A stretch of 43,753 nucleotides of DNA from SLFT01 sp964493075 (GTDB taxonomy: Bacteria > Hydrogenedentota > Hydrogenedentia > Hydrogenedentales > CAITNO01): the NCBI GenBank assembly GCA_964493075.1, contig CAZBNU010000006.1, forward strand, positions 1 through 43,753, in the 5' to 3' direction. Under the pieces are notes generated by a model. It was not told the origin of the DNA. It did no database searches and was given only the letters and a program-made list of their open reading frames with translations. Both the position numbers and the translations under genes were made by a program. Of this stretch, positions 1-7,864 are shown piece after piece. The stretch's first letter is position 1, and the number at the start of each line of letters is the position of its first letter.

Positions 1-36
1 GGGAGCCGCCAAAACCGGAATGACGGGGATGGAATT

Positions 37-68
37 AATTGACAATGGATAATTGATAATTGACAATG
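37..68. repeat. AT-rich tandem repeat, 21-bp period
   Basis: The 11-mer AATTGACAATG occurs at 37-47 and again at 58-68, separated by GATAATTGAT, which itself repeats the AATTGA core. This gives about 1.5 copies of a 21-bp unit just downstream of the uvrB stop codon. Only the repeat is seen. Similar strings of AATTGAtAATTGAcAAT occur between genes in unrelated bacteria, from memory and not checked. No function can be assigned; the element may continue left of the window only in degenerate form. Confidence 0.5.
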
Positions 69-99
69 AAATGGAACGGGGCAAAAGAGAAGGTGCTTG

Positions 100-2115
100 T
101 TACAACCCCATCTCAATTTTCTTCCGTTCGAGTTCGAGCAGCCGATCGCGGTAGACCACCGCGTTTTCGAAGTCCATTTTGTCGGCGGCTTCTTTCATTT
201 GTCTGCGGAGTTGGGTGATGGTTTTGTCGAAGTCCTGGTCGGAGAGGTAGAGGGCGGGTTCTTCGGCGGCTTTGGTGATGTTCAGGTAGTCGCGTTCACA
301 GAGGATGTTGATCATGTTGGGGACGGCTTTGGAGATGGAGCGCGCCGTGATGCCGTGTTTTTTGTTGTAGGCGAGTTGTTTCTTGCGGCGCCGGTCCATT
401 TCGCTGATGGCGCGTTCCATGGCGCCGGTGGTTTTGTCGGCGTACATGATGACCTGGCCTTTGAGGTTGCGCGCGGCACGGCCGCAGGTCTGGATGAGGC
501 TGGTTTCAGAACGCAGGTACCCTTCCTTGTCGGCGTCGAGTATGGCGACGAGGGATACTTCCGGGATGTCCAGCCCTTCGCGCAGCAGGTTGATGCCCAC
601 CAGCACGTCATACTCGCCCTGCCGCAGTTGTCGGATGAGTTCGATGCGTTCGAGGGTTTCCACATCTGCGTGCATGTAACGGATGCGCAGGCCCAGGTCG
701 CGGTAGTACTCGGTGAGGTCTTCCGCCATGCGCTTGGTCAGGGTGGTGATGAGGGTGCGTTCGCCCCGTTCGGCACGGCTGCGCGCTTCTTCCAGCAGGT
801 CGTCCACCTGGTTGCCCACGGGACGCACTTCCACTTCCGGGTCCACCAGCCCCGTGGGACGCACTACCTGTTCCACTACCACGCCCTCACTTTTTTCCAG
901 TTCATAGGAGGCTGGGGTGGCGCTGATGTAGATCACCTGATTGATCCGTTTCTCAAACTCTTCAAAGGTGAGGGGTCGGTTGTCCCGGGCGCAGGGCAGC
1001 CGGAACCCGTATTCGACCAATTTGTCCTTGCGTGACCGATCGCCCTTGAACATGGCGCCCACCTGGGGGATGGACATGTGGCTCTCATCCACCACCAACA
1101 GGAAATCGTCCGGGAAATAACTCATGAGCGTATGGGGCGGTTCGCCGGGCAGGCGTCCGTCGAGATGGCGGGAGTAGTTCTCAATGCCGTTGCAATACCC
1201 CAATTCCTCCAGCATTTCGAGGTCATAATTGGTGCGCTGGTCAAGACGCTGCGCGTAGAGTTCCTGGTTTTCGGCACGCAATTCATTGAGGCGGTTCACA
1301 AGTTCCATCCGTATTGCCTTTACCGCCCGTTCCAACGTCCCCTGTTCCGCTGCATAGTGGGAACCGGGGAATATCTCAGCGCGGTGCAGTTTGCGGAGTA
1401 CCATGCCACGCAGGGGATCAATCTCGGAAATCTGTTCCACTTCATCGCCGAAGAACTCAATGCGGATTGCACGGTCGGCTTCATAGGCGGGAAATATATC
1501 AATGACATCGCCGCGCACCCGGAACGTGCCCCGGTGAAAATCAATGTCATTGCGCTGGTATTGCATGGCGATGAGATCGGCGACAACCTTGTCCCGGTCC
1601 ACCATCTGGCCCGGTTCCAGCATGACGCGCAATGCCATATACGCCTGGGGCGATCCGATGCCGTAAATGCAGGAGACACTGGCAACAACAATACAGTCGC
1701 GGCGGGTCAGCACGGTACGCGTCGCGGCATGACGCATCTTGTCTATTTCCTCATTGATGGAGGAATCCTTTTCGATGTAGGTATCCGTGGTGGGGATGTA
1801 CGCTTCCGGCTGGTAGTAGTCGTAGTAGCTGACGAAATATTCCACGGCATTATGGGGGAACAGGGATTTGAACTCGCCATACAATTGCGCCGCCAGAATC
1901 TTGTTATGGGCCAGCACCAGGGTCGGTTTCTGGGTGCGGGCGATGACATTGGCGATGGTGAAGGTCTTGCCGGAACCGGTCACACCCAGCAGCGTCTGAT
2001 GGGGCAACCCTTCCAGTACGCCCTGTGTCAGCGCTTCAATAGCCTGTGGTTGGTCGCCTGATGGTTCATAATCAGAAACCAGTTCGAGGGGGACATTTTC
2101 CACGTCAACTGGCAT
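100..2115 (-). CDS. uvrB: UvrABC excinuclease subunit B (UvrB)
   Basis: DNA-damage recognition helicase of nucleotide excision repair; it receives damaged DNA from UvrA and hands it to UvrC. The 671-aa length is normal for the family. Walker A GVTGSGKT lies at about residues 44-51, the Tyr-rich beta-hairpin (VSYYDYYQPEAY) used for strand separation at about 95-106, the helicase C-terminal motifs (GINLLREGLDIPEVSLV, QTCGRAARN) in the second half, and a C-terminal UVR coiled-coil motif that contacts UvrC in the last 40 residues. The ATG at 2115 overlaps the end of rel by 11 bp, so the two are probably cotranscribed with translational coupling. An AAGG sits directly against this ATG, so initiation may depend on the ribosome arriving from rel. 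No missing residue was noticed. Confidence 0.97.
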   Translation of the reverse strand: MPVDVENVPLELVSDYEPSGDQPQAIEALTQGVLEGLPHQTLLGVTGSGKTFTIANVIARTQKPTLVLAHNKILAAQLYGEFKSLFPHNAVEYFVSYYDYYQPEAYIPTTDTYIEKDSSINEEIDKMRHAATRTVLTRRDCIVVASVSCIYGIGSPQAYMALRVMLEPGQMVDRDKVVADLIAMQYQRNDIDFHRGTFRVRGDVIDIFPAYEADRAIRIEFFGDEVEQISEIDPLRGMVLRKLHRAEIFPGSHYAAEQGTLERAVKAIRMELVNRLNELRAENQELYAQRLDQRTNYDLEMLEELGYCNGIENYSRHLDGRLPGEPPHTLMSYFPDDFLLVVDESHMSIPQVGAMFKGDRSRKDKLVEYGFRLPCARDNRPLTFEEFEKRINQVIYISATPASYELEKSEGVVVEQVVRPTGLVDPEVEVRPVGNQVDDLLEEARSRAERGERTLITTLTKRMAEDLTEYYRDLGLRIRYMHADVETLERIELIRQLRQGEYDVLVGINLLREGLDIPEVSLVAILDADKEGYLRSETSLIQTCGRAARNLKGQVIMYADKTTGAMERAISEMDRRRKKQLAYNKKHGITARSISKAVPNMINILCERDYLNITKAAEEPALYLSDQDFDKTITQLRRQMKEAADKMDFENAVVYRDRLLELERKKIEMGL

Positions 2116-4174
2116 CCTTCAATCGTTTTCCTTTTTGCTTCGGCTTGACATTCTGTTCTGTCTCCACCTGCTTTTCCTGTACGCCAAGATGAATCGCTTC
2201 GGACACCCCTGGGACACGTTCCACCTTTCGGGCAACGCGCTCAATCACCATTTCATCAGTGGCTTCAAACTGGAAATCAAAATGGTTGTTCTGGTCCTCT
2301 CCGGGCCCATACTGTGCATTAAGGATGTCAATGTTCAGCGGGCGCAGCGCATTGGTAATATCCGCCAGTAGATTGGGACGGTTTCGGGTAACAAGGCGCA
2401 TCTTCGCAAGTAACACGCCTTCTCCTTCCCATGTCGCATGTACGATTCGTGAGTGATCGCGGGCGGATCGGGAAAAACTTTTGCAATTGGTACGGTGTAT
2501 GGAGATGCCCGGCGTCTTGGTGACGTAGCCGACAATGGTGTGTCCCGGCATGGGATTGCAGCATTTGGCAAATTGCACTTCCATACCTTTCAACCCTTCT
2601 ACACGAACCAGTTTCCGGCGTGTCGCCTCGTCCACCTCACGCACTACCGCTGGCGGCACCACTTTGGGGGAGATATGGTGTACTTTCGGTTTCGGTGTGG
2701 GCTGCTCTTCGGAGGGCGCCAGTTCGCCCAGTTCACGCAACCGCTGCCGGATGCGCGTCCGTGCCCGTCCCGTGACCACCACATCAATCCAGTCCAGATG
2801 AGGCTCCTGATTTTTAGACGTGAGAATTTCCACCGAGTCGCCAGTCTGCAGGTTATAGCGAATGGGGACGATGCGCCCGTTCACCCGTGCGCCGATGCAA
2901 TGATGTCCCACATGGGAGTGGATCATGTAGGCGAAGTCCAGCGGTGTGGCGCCCTGGGGCAGTTCTTTCAGTTCACCTCGTGGTGTAAACACATAAATAT
3001 GGGACGACGTAAAATCCTGCCGCATACTGTCCATAAGATGGTCCTGGCCGCTTGCATCTTTCAGCCAGTCGTACATCTTCTGCAGCCAGGCAATCTGCGA
3101 GTCCAGCCTGTCATCTTTTCGTTTTTCCCCTTCCTTATAATTCCAGTGTGCGGCAATGCCTTCGCGGGCAATCTTGTCCATCGCCTCGGAACGAATCTGC
3201 ACCTCCATGGGACGTCCATTTTCACGCATCACCGTCGTATGTATTGCCTGGTACATGTTCAATTTTGGCATGGCTATATAGTCTTTAAGCCTGCCGGGAA
3301 TAGGTGTCCACAGGCTGTGCACCACGCCCAGGGCGTTATAACAGCCAGCATCGGTCTGGGTAATGATTCTGATGCCCAGCACATCCATCACCTGCGCAAA
3401 GTCCTTGCCCTGCTGCTGCATCTTTTCATAAATGCTGTAGAGATGTTTTGGACGGCCTATCACACGGGCCACAACCTCGGCTTCAGCGAGGCGCTCCTCA
3501 AGGAAGGCAAGGGTCTGGTTGAGGTAGGCCTCCCGTTCTCGGCGTTTCATGGCGACCATGCGCGCAATTTCTTTGTATGTCTCCGGCATCAGATGGTGGA
3601 ATGCATGGTCTTCCAATTCCCACTTCCAGCGTGAAATGCCGAGACGGTGAGCAAGGGGCGCGTAAATGTCCAGCGTCTCTCGGGAGATGCGTTCCCGGGT
3701 CTCCTTGTCCAGATACTCCAGGGTGCGCATATTATGAAGACGGTCGGCAAGTTTGATGATAATGACCCGCAGGTCTTTAGCCGTGGCCACCAACAGTTTG
3801 CGGATATTCTGGGCCTGCTGTTGTTCATGTCCCACGGCATCGTCGGTAAAATTGAAACTGCTGATCTTGGTGACACCGTCCACAATGCGTGCAATATCCG
3901 GACCAAACTCCTTTTTGACCATATCGATGGTATAGCTCGTATCCTCAACAACATCATGAAGCAATGCGGCAGCACATACCTCCGGATCAAGACCAAGCGC
4001 CGCAAGAATGGTGGCCACTTCAATGAGATGCAAAATGTAGGGATCACCCGAGGCCCGCAACTGGTTGTGATGGGCCTGATCCGCCACGCGATAAGCGCGG
4101 CGTACTACTTCCAGAGCCTCTGGCGGATGCGACTTCTTCAGCCGCTTCATCATTTTTGCGAATGCTTCTCTCAT
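2105..4174 (-). CDS. rel: Bifunctional (p)ppGpp synthetase/hydrolase, Rel/SpoT family
   Basis: Makes and degrades the stringent-response alarmone (p)ppGpp. The 689-aa protein has the full long-RSH layout: HD hydrolase domain (about 40-200, LLHDVVEDT with H73/D74), synthetase domain (about 240-350, PGRLKDYIAMPKLNMYQ), TGS domain (about 390-455, YVFTPRGELKELPQGATPLD), a conserved-cysteine segment (FAKCCNPMPGH, about 535-545) and a C-terminal ACT domain (about 590-665). An intact HD motif together with an RxKD-type synthetase motif (R295-D298) indicates a bifunctional Rel rather than a synthetase-only RelA; the NMYQ variant also occurs in Gram-positive Rel proteins. It is the first gene of the rel-uvrB unit. 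The short Lys-rich tail (about 670-689) is unremarkable. Confidence 0.95.
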   Translation of the reverse strand: MREAFAKMMKRLKKSHPPEALEVVRRAYRVADQAHHNQLRASGDPYILHLIEVATILAALGLDPEVCAAALLHDVVEDTSYTIDMVKKEFGPDIARIVDGVTKISSFNFTDDAVGHEQQQAQNIRKLLVATAKDLRVIIIKLADRLHNMRTLEYLDKETRERISRETLDIYAPLAHRLGISRWKWELEDHAFHHLMPETYKEIARMVAMKRREREAYLNQTLAFLEERLAEAEVVARVIGRPKHLYSIYEKMQQQGKDFAQVMDVLGIRIITQTDAGCYNALGVVHSLWTPIPGRLKDYIAMPKLNMYQAIHTTVMRENGRPMEVQIRSEAMDKIAREGIAAHWNYKEGEKRKDDRLDSQIAWLQKMYDWLKDASGQDHLMDSMRQDFTSSHIYVFTPRGELKELPQGATPLDFAYMIHSHVGHHCIGARVNGRIVPIRYNLQTGDSVEILTSKNQEPHLDWIDVVVTGRARTRIRQRLRELGELAPSEEQPTPKPKVHHISPKVVPPAVVREVDEATRRKLVRVEGLKGMEVQFAKCCNPMPGHTIVGYVTKTPGISIHRTNCKSFSRSARDHSRIVHATWEGEGVLLAKMRLVTRNRPNLLADITNALRPLNIDILNAQYGPGEDQNNHFDFQFEATDEMVIERVARKVERVPGVSEAIHLGVQEKQVETEQNVKPKQKGKRLKDAS

Positions 4175-4236
4175 AAAGTTTCCAATGGAGATGGTTATGC
4201 GATGCCGGTGTTATGAATAATGAAACAACGACACCT

Positions 4237-4255
4237 GCAGGGATCTATTCCCTGC
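4237..4255. other. Small perfect hairpin upstream of rel
   Basis: GCAGGGA and TCCCTGC form a perfect 7-bp stem with a 5-nt loop (TCTAT). It lies in the 117-bp gap between the GNAT gene stop and the rel start, about 60 nt upstream of rel on the minus strand. No T-tract follows on either strand, so it is not a convincing intrinsic terminator; it could be an operator or chance. Confidence 0.3.
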
Positions 4256-4291
4256 TGATAACTATATCACGTCAGGGATTTGCGTTGCATG

Positions 4292-4723
4292 TCAGACGTT
4301 GAACGGTTTGAACAGGCGGAAGTGGGGACCCACATGCTCAATGAGGAACCGGTCGGACACGACCGTAAAGCCCGCCTTAACATAAAAGGGAACCGCCTTT
4401 TCCCGTGCATTGCACCAGATACCGACAGCAGGCGCTTTTTCTGGAAGCGTGTCATCTAGAAATCGCAATAGAGCACTGCCAATACCCTGCTTCTGATGGT
4501 CAGGGGAAACAGCCATGCCCCGCAGTTGCCAGGCAGGTTCAGATTCCCATTCAGAATACATCAGCGTGGCGCACCCGATGCAGACATCATCCGCCAGCAC
4601 ACCGACATGAAGTGTATCCGAGGCATCATCACCCGGGAAATACGGTGTGTTCCGGTTGGTAGCTGCAATAATCACCGCCTCACGCAAAGGGAGAATGGTA
4701 TCGAGGAGTACATAGGAAATCAT
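4292..4723 (-). CDS. GNAT family N-acetyltransferase
   Basis: Small 143-aa acetyl-CoA-dependent acetyltransferase, substrate unknown. The acetyl-CoA pyrophosphate loop is visible as QKQGIGSALL (about residues 77-86) after the beta-strand LRGMAVSPDHQ, followed by the typical C-terminal FYVKAGF and HVGPHFRLF strands. The ATG at 4723 has a good ribosome-binding site (GGAGAGG) about 5 nt upstream. It is on the same strand as, and upstream of, rel-uvrB, but a 117-bp gap with a small hairpin separates them, so cotranscription is uncertain. Confidence 0.85.
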   Translation of the reverse strand: MISYVLLDTILPLREAVIIAATNRNTPYFPGDDASDTLHVGVLADDVCIGCATLMYSEWESEPAWQLRGMAVSPDHQKQGIGSALLRFLDDTLPEKAPAVGIWCNAREKAVPFYVKAGFTVVSDRFLIEHVGPHFRLFKPFNV

Positions 4724-4763
4724 GTTTTACCTCTCCAAAAAGGAGGAGTAAAAGATATGCGAC

Positions 4764-5063
4764 TCATGCAGCATCATAAAGCGATACAGCCTTTTTGATG
4801 ACCTCTGAACGAAAATGTTCACTCAGGAAACCTGTAGTATTCAGATCGACTTTTCTTCCCAATATTTGCGACAGTTCCTTTTCAATGGCAAAAAACCTGA
4901 GCCCCACTCTTGTTCCTGGCTCAAACTCCACCAGAATATCTATGTCACTTTCATCCGTGAAGTCTTCGCGTAGTGCAGAACCGAATAAGGAAAGCCTCAG
5001 TATATGATTTTTTCGACAAAACTCATTTATGAGATTATAGGGTATTGATACCTTTGCATTCAT
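4764..5063 (-). CDS. MNT-type nucleotidyltransferase domain protein
   Basis: 99-aa minimal nucleotidyltransferase of the polymerase-beta superfamily. The catalytic signature is intact: SLFGSALREDFTDESDIDIL gives G-S followed by D-x-D, and a third acidic residue appears as KVDLN. Such proteins usually act as the antitoxin or modifying partner beside a HEPN-domain protein (MNT/HEPN modules, where the MNT adds AMP to the HEPN protein). No HEPN gene is adjacent here, so this copy is solitary. The open frame runs further upstream to 5177, but the ATG at 5063 gives the usual family N-terminus (MNAKVSIPYNLI); the ribosome-binding site there is weak. Its partner could lie elsewhere or be lost. Confidence 0.75.
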   Translation of the reverse strand: MNAKVSIPYNLINEFCRKNHILRLSLFGSALREDFTDESDIDILVEFEPGTRVGLRFFAIEKELSQILGRKVDLNTTGFLSEHFRSEVIKKAVSLYDAA

Positions 5064-5188
5064 AACATAATCCCAATCGGTTTGGATAATGTCGCATTGA
5101 CATGGTACACAAGTTTGTGTTTCAGTATAGACGTTCAAGACTTGCAGTATACAATACCCGGTATGATAGAATCCCAAAAGAGGCCATC

Positions 5189-5302
5189 ATGGAAAATATG
5201 AAACAAAACGTATCGCTACTAATTACCATCCAGGCCCTGATCACGCTTGTTGTAGGTGCCTTGTTCACGCTTATGCTATTCTTCGGGAAACCTGCCGAGT
5301 GA
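5189..5302 (+). CDS. Candidate 37-aa single-pass membrane microprotein
   Basis: A short frame encoding a polar N-terminus (MENMKQN) followed by about 25 uninterrupted hydrophobic residues and a charged tail (GKPAE), the profile of one transmembrane helix. An AAAGAGG sequence ends 5 nt before the ATG at 5189. The frame stays open upstream to 5102, but the internal ATG has the ribosome-binding site and excludes the unlikely charged leader. It lies between the divergent nucleotidyltransferase and the convergent URO-D gene, whose stop is 4 nt away. No family is recognised. It may be a real small membrane protein or a chance frame. Confidence 0.4.
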   Translation: MENMKQNVSLLITIQALITLVVGALFTLMLFFGKPAE

Positions 5303-5306
5303 TGTT

Positions 5307-6383
5307 TTAAAGGGGGCCGAAAGTGCCAGGGGACAGTCCCAGCGCCTCTTCAAAAACGGCAAGCACGTTTTCAACGGGGTTATCGGCCTGGATGCAGTGT
5401 GCCGGGGCGAAGATGTAGCCTCCTTCCTTGAACAGTTCCAGACGATGTCGTGCTTCTTTGCGGCATTCCTCCACAGTACCGAAGGGCAGCGTCTGTTGCG
5501 TGCTGATAAGACCGCAGTAGGCCAATTTGTTGTGGAATGTCTCTTTCAGCAGCTTCAACTGCATGCCCTCAGGTTCGGGCTGCATGGCGTCAAGAATATC
5601 CAGCCCCATCTCAATAAATCGAGACTGGAGGCGACTGGTATCACCGCAGGAGTGCATCATGGCCTTGCAGCCAAATTCGTGGGCCAGTTCGATGTAGCGT
5701 TGCAGCCGTGGTCGGAAGAAAGTATCAAATACTTCCAGCGGGAACATGGGTCCCAACTGGTTACCCGTATCTTCGCCGATACACAAGATGTCTATTTTGC
5801 CGTTTCCTGCCTCCAGCGTGCGACGGGAAACTTCGTAATAAAAATCGCATCGTTTGTCTATGATGGCGACTCCAACGGGGTCTTCCATCATGATATCCAT
5901 CATGACCTGTTCCATGCCCCGTCCCCGGCTGACGCCATTCAGGATGTCAGGCCGTCCGGCATCTCCGGCACAAACGGCATAATCGGCATAGCAATCGCAT
6001 ACCGCTTCAATCTGCGAGTAATCGTAATCGTCGGGGGACGGCCACGGATAGTTTTCCACGTCGTCCATTGTTTTCAGTTTTGCCAGGGCGAGGTAGTTCG
6101 CCTCCGGATAAGCGCCGCCATGGCCGTGGTCAAACATGATGTAGCCAACGCCCCATTCATCAGCGAAACTGCAACCTTCGGGCACAGGTGGCGGTGTTCC
6201 CTGATAGACGGGGTGCACCCCGCGGAAATCCACGCCGAATTGTTGCAGCAACTGTTCTGGATCAGCAAAACCAAAATGCTGCATCAGTTTCTTTTCGATT
6301 TCCGGGGTGAGATATATCTGTATGGGAATACGGTCGGTAGGCCGCCGCGCAAGTGCTGTCAGTAGGCGTTCTTTGGAGGTCAT
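5307..6383 (-). CDS. Uroporphyrinogen decarboxylase (URO-D) family protein, probable methyltransferase
   Basis: 358-aa TIM-barrel protein of the URO-D/MtaA superfamily. Family features include the N-terminal MTSKERLLTALARRPTDRIP and a late HSCGD motif (about residue 246), with a further Cys in APAHCIQADNPVENV near the C-terminus. The HxCG plus late Cys pattern matches the zinc ligands of corrinoid-dependent methyltransferases such as MtaA, rather than haem-pathway HemE. The likely role is methyl transfer to or from a corrinoid or a small thiol; the substrate is unknown. PVC and related genomes carry many such paralogues. No corrinoid protein is next to it. A DUF1638 gene, a family often found near such methyltransferases, lies 31 kb away in this window. 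A true HemE is less likely. Confidence 0.8.
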   Translation of the reverse strand: MTSKERLLTALARRPTDRIPIQIYLTPEIEKKLMQHFGFADPEQLLQQFGVDFRGVHPVYQGTPPPVPEGCSFADEWGVGYIMFDHGHGGAYPEANYLALAKLKTMDDVENYPWPSPDDYDYSQIEAVCDCYADYAVCAGDAGRPDILNGVSRGRGMEQVMMDIMMEDPVGVAIIDKRCDFYYEVSRRTLEAGNGKIDILCIGEDTGNQLGPMFPLEVFDTFFRPRLQRYIELAHEFGCKAMMHSCGDTSRLQSRFIEMGLDILDAMQPEPEGMQLKLLKETFHNKLAYCGLISTQQTLPFGTVEECRKEARHRLELFKEGGYIFAPAHCIQADNPVENVLAVFEEALGLSPGTFGPL

Positions 6384-6521
6384 AGAGAAATCCTTACGTT
6401 TATGTGTACCAAAACTATAATGTTTACAGATTATGCAGGAATTCCGTTGCGACCTAGAGCGTTATAATGGTACTGTATTGCACAGCAATCAGACCTGCAC
6501 AACCCATAAGGAATTAATGTT

Positions 6522-7751
6522 GTGAAGTATATCATATTATTAGGCGACGGCATGGCCGATCATCCCTTGGAGGCGTATGCTGGCAAAACAGTCATAGAAG
6601 CAGCCAACACCCCCAATATGGATCGTGTCGTTGAACTGGGGTGTACCGGATTGTTCTGTCCCATACCCGATGGAATGGCGGCGGGCAGCGATGTGGGCAA
6701 CCTGTCCATGTTTGGTTATGACCCCCGGGTATCCTTTTCCGGCCGTGCTGCCATTGAAGCCGCAAACCAGGGCATTATGCTGGCGGAAGATGAAGTGGCT
6801 TTTCGCTGCAATCTTGTTACCTTGGGTGATGAGATCATGCAGGATTTCACCTCGGGGCATATCACCAGCGATGAAGCGCGGGAAATTATTGCCACCTTAA
6901 ACGAAACGCTTGCCAAAGAGTTCCCCATTGTTTTTCATGCAGGAGTAAGTTATCGGCATACGGGCGTTATTAAAGGCTCGAAGGCGGGCAGTGTGGACGA
7001 CCTGATTGCTACGCTGTGCGAGCCGCCGCACAATATTTCCGATCGCGAGTATTCCCCTTATTTGCCCAAAGGTCCGGCAGCAGGGTTGTTACACAATATC
7101 ATGGAAGTCTCCCGGAAGATACTTGCCGATCACCCTGTGAACAAGGCAAGACTCGCGGCAGGTAAACCCGCTGCCACGTCGCTTTGGCCCTGGGGACAAG
7201 GCAAGGCATTGACCTTGGAATCGTATAAAGATAGATTTGGGCTGACAGGCGCTGTAGTCTCCGCTGTAGACCTCGTGAAAGGTATAGGCGTGTGTGCTGG
7301 TTTGGAAGTATTGAACGTACCCGGTGCTACCGGTTGGATTGATACGGATTACGAAGGAAAAGTAGCCGCTGCCAAGGATGCGCTGAACCGGCACGATTTT
7401 GTTTACCTCCATGTGGAAGCGCCAGATGAAGCCGGGCACCAGGGAAATGCAGCCTTAAAGATTCAGGCAGTCGAAGAATTCGATGCGAGAATTGTAGGAC
7501 CCTTTCTGGAGTTTTTGAAGGAGAACCCTCAAACGCGTATTCTGGTTGCGCCAGATCACTTTACACTTATCAGTACCAAAACTCACGCAGGTGGTCCTGT
7601 TCCCTTTGCGCTTTGCGGACATAATGTTAAACCCGACACTGCCACCACATACGGCGAAAGTGAAGCATTGCAGTCGGGCGTACTGGTAGCCGATGGTTTC
7701 ACGCTTACCCAACGGTTTATCCGTGAAAATCCGTTGGTCTTCAAGGGTTAG
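6522..7751 (+). CDS. apgM: Cofactor-independent phosphoglycerate mutase, archaeal type (or alternative homoserine kinase)
   Basis: 409-aa alkaline-phosphatase-superfamily enzyme of the apgM family, which interconverts 3- and 2-phosphoglycerate. Metal-site motif ILLGDGMADHP is at the N-terminus, the likely phospho-acceptor Ser is S56 in GSDVGNLSMFGYDP, and the C-terminal metal motifs appear as HVEAPDEAGHQG and VAPDHFT. Start is GTG at 6522 with AAGGAA 8 nt upstream. In bacteria lacking ThrB, close relatives have been proposed as a homoserine kinase for threonine synthesis. The next gene, about 110 bp downstream, makes citramalate for isoleucine, so an amino-acid role is plausible; sequence alone does not decide it. 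Confidence 0.88.
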   Translation: MKYIILLGDGMADHPLEAYAGKTVIEAANTPNMDRVVELGCTGLFCPIPDGMAAGSDVGNLSMFGYDPRVSFSGRAAIEAANQGIMLAEDEVAFRCNLVTLGDEIMQDFTSGHITSDEAREIIATLNETLAKEFPIVFHAGVSYRHTGVIKGSKAGSVDDLIATLCEPPHNISDREYSPYLPKGPAAGLLHNIMEVSRKILADHPVNKARLAAGKPAATSLWPWGQGKALTLESYKDRFGLTGAVVSAVDLVKGIGVCAGLEVLNVPGATGWIDTDYEGKVAAAKDALNRHDFVYLHVEAPDEAGHQGNAALKIQAVEEFDARIVGPFLEFLKENPQTRILVAPDHFTLISTKTHAGGPVPFALCGHNVKPDTATTYGESEALQSGVLVADGFTLTQRFIRENPLVFKG

Positions 7752-7762
7752 GAAACAGATCG

Positions 7763-7791
7763 TTGTTGTTTAACTGAAAAGATGCTACAAT
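7763..7791 (+). promoter_or_regulatory. Putative sigma-70 promoter of cimA
   Basis: TTGTTG (7763-7768), 17-nt spacer, then TACAAT (7786-7791) preceded by TGC, an extended -10 element. The predicted start near 7798 leaves a leader of about 65 nt before cimA, so cimA may be transcribed independently of apgM. The -35 box is poor. Confidence 0.4.
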
Positions 7792-7864
7792 AGACTCAAT
7801 CAGAATGGGGGGGCATCTTAAGGGGTTTAAATTCCAGCATCTCAATGCCACAGGATATAGGTAT

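Noticed and set aside
97..1035. Long plus-strand frame of 312 codons over uvrB
   Set aside because: It is antisense to a fully conserved uvrB and its product has no recognisable motif; such mirror frames arise from the codon pattern of the real gene.
2985..3300. Altered synthetase motif NMYQ in Rel as a sign of lost activity
   Set aside because: The same variant occurs in Gram-positive bifunctional Rel proteins, so it is not a defect.
2453..3634. 393-codon plus-strand frame over rel
   Set aside because: Antisense shadow of a conserved Rel protein; composition rich in His, Phe and Val as typical of mirror frames.
4741..4798. 13-codon frame after AAAAAGGAGGAG on the plus strand
   Set aside because: The sequence is the reverse side of the GNAT ribosome-binding site and the peptide is too short and polar to support.
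5256..6365. 369-codon plus-strand frame over the URO-D gene
   Set aside because: The URO-D family protein on the other strand has clear motifs and normal length; this frame has none.
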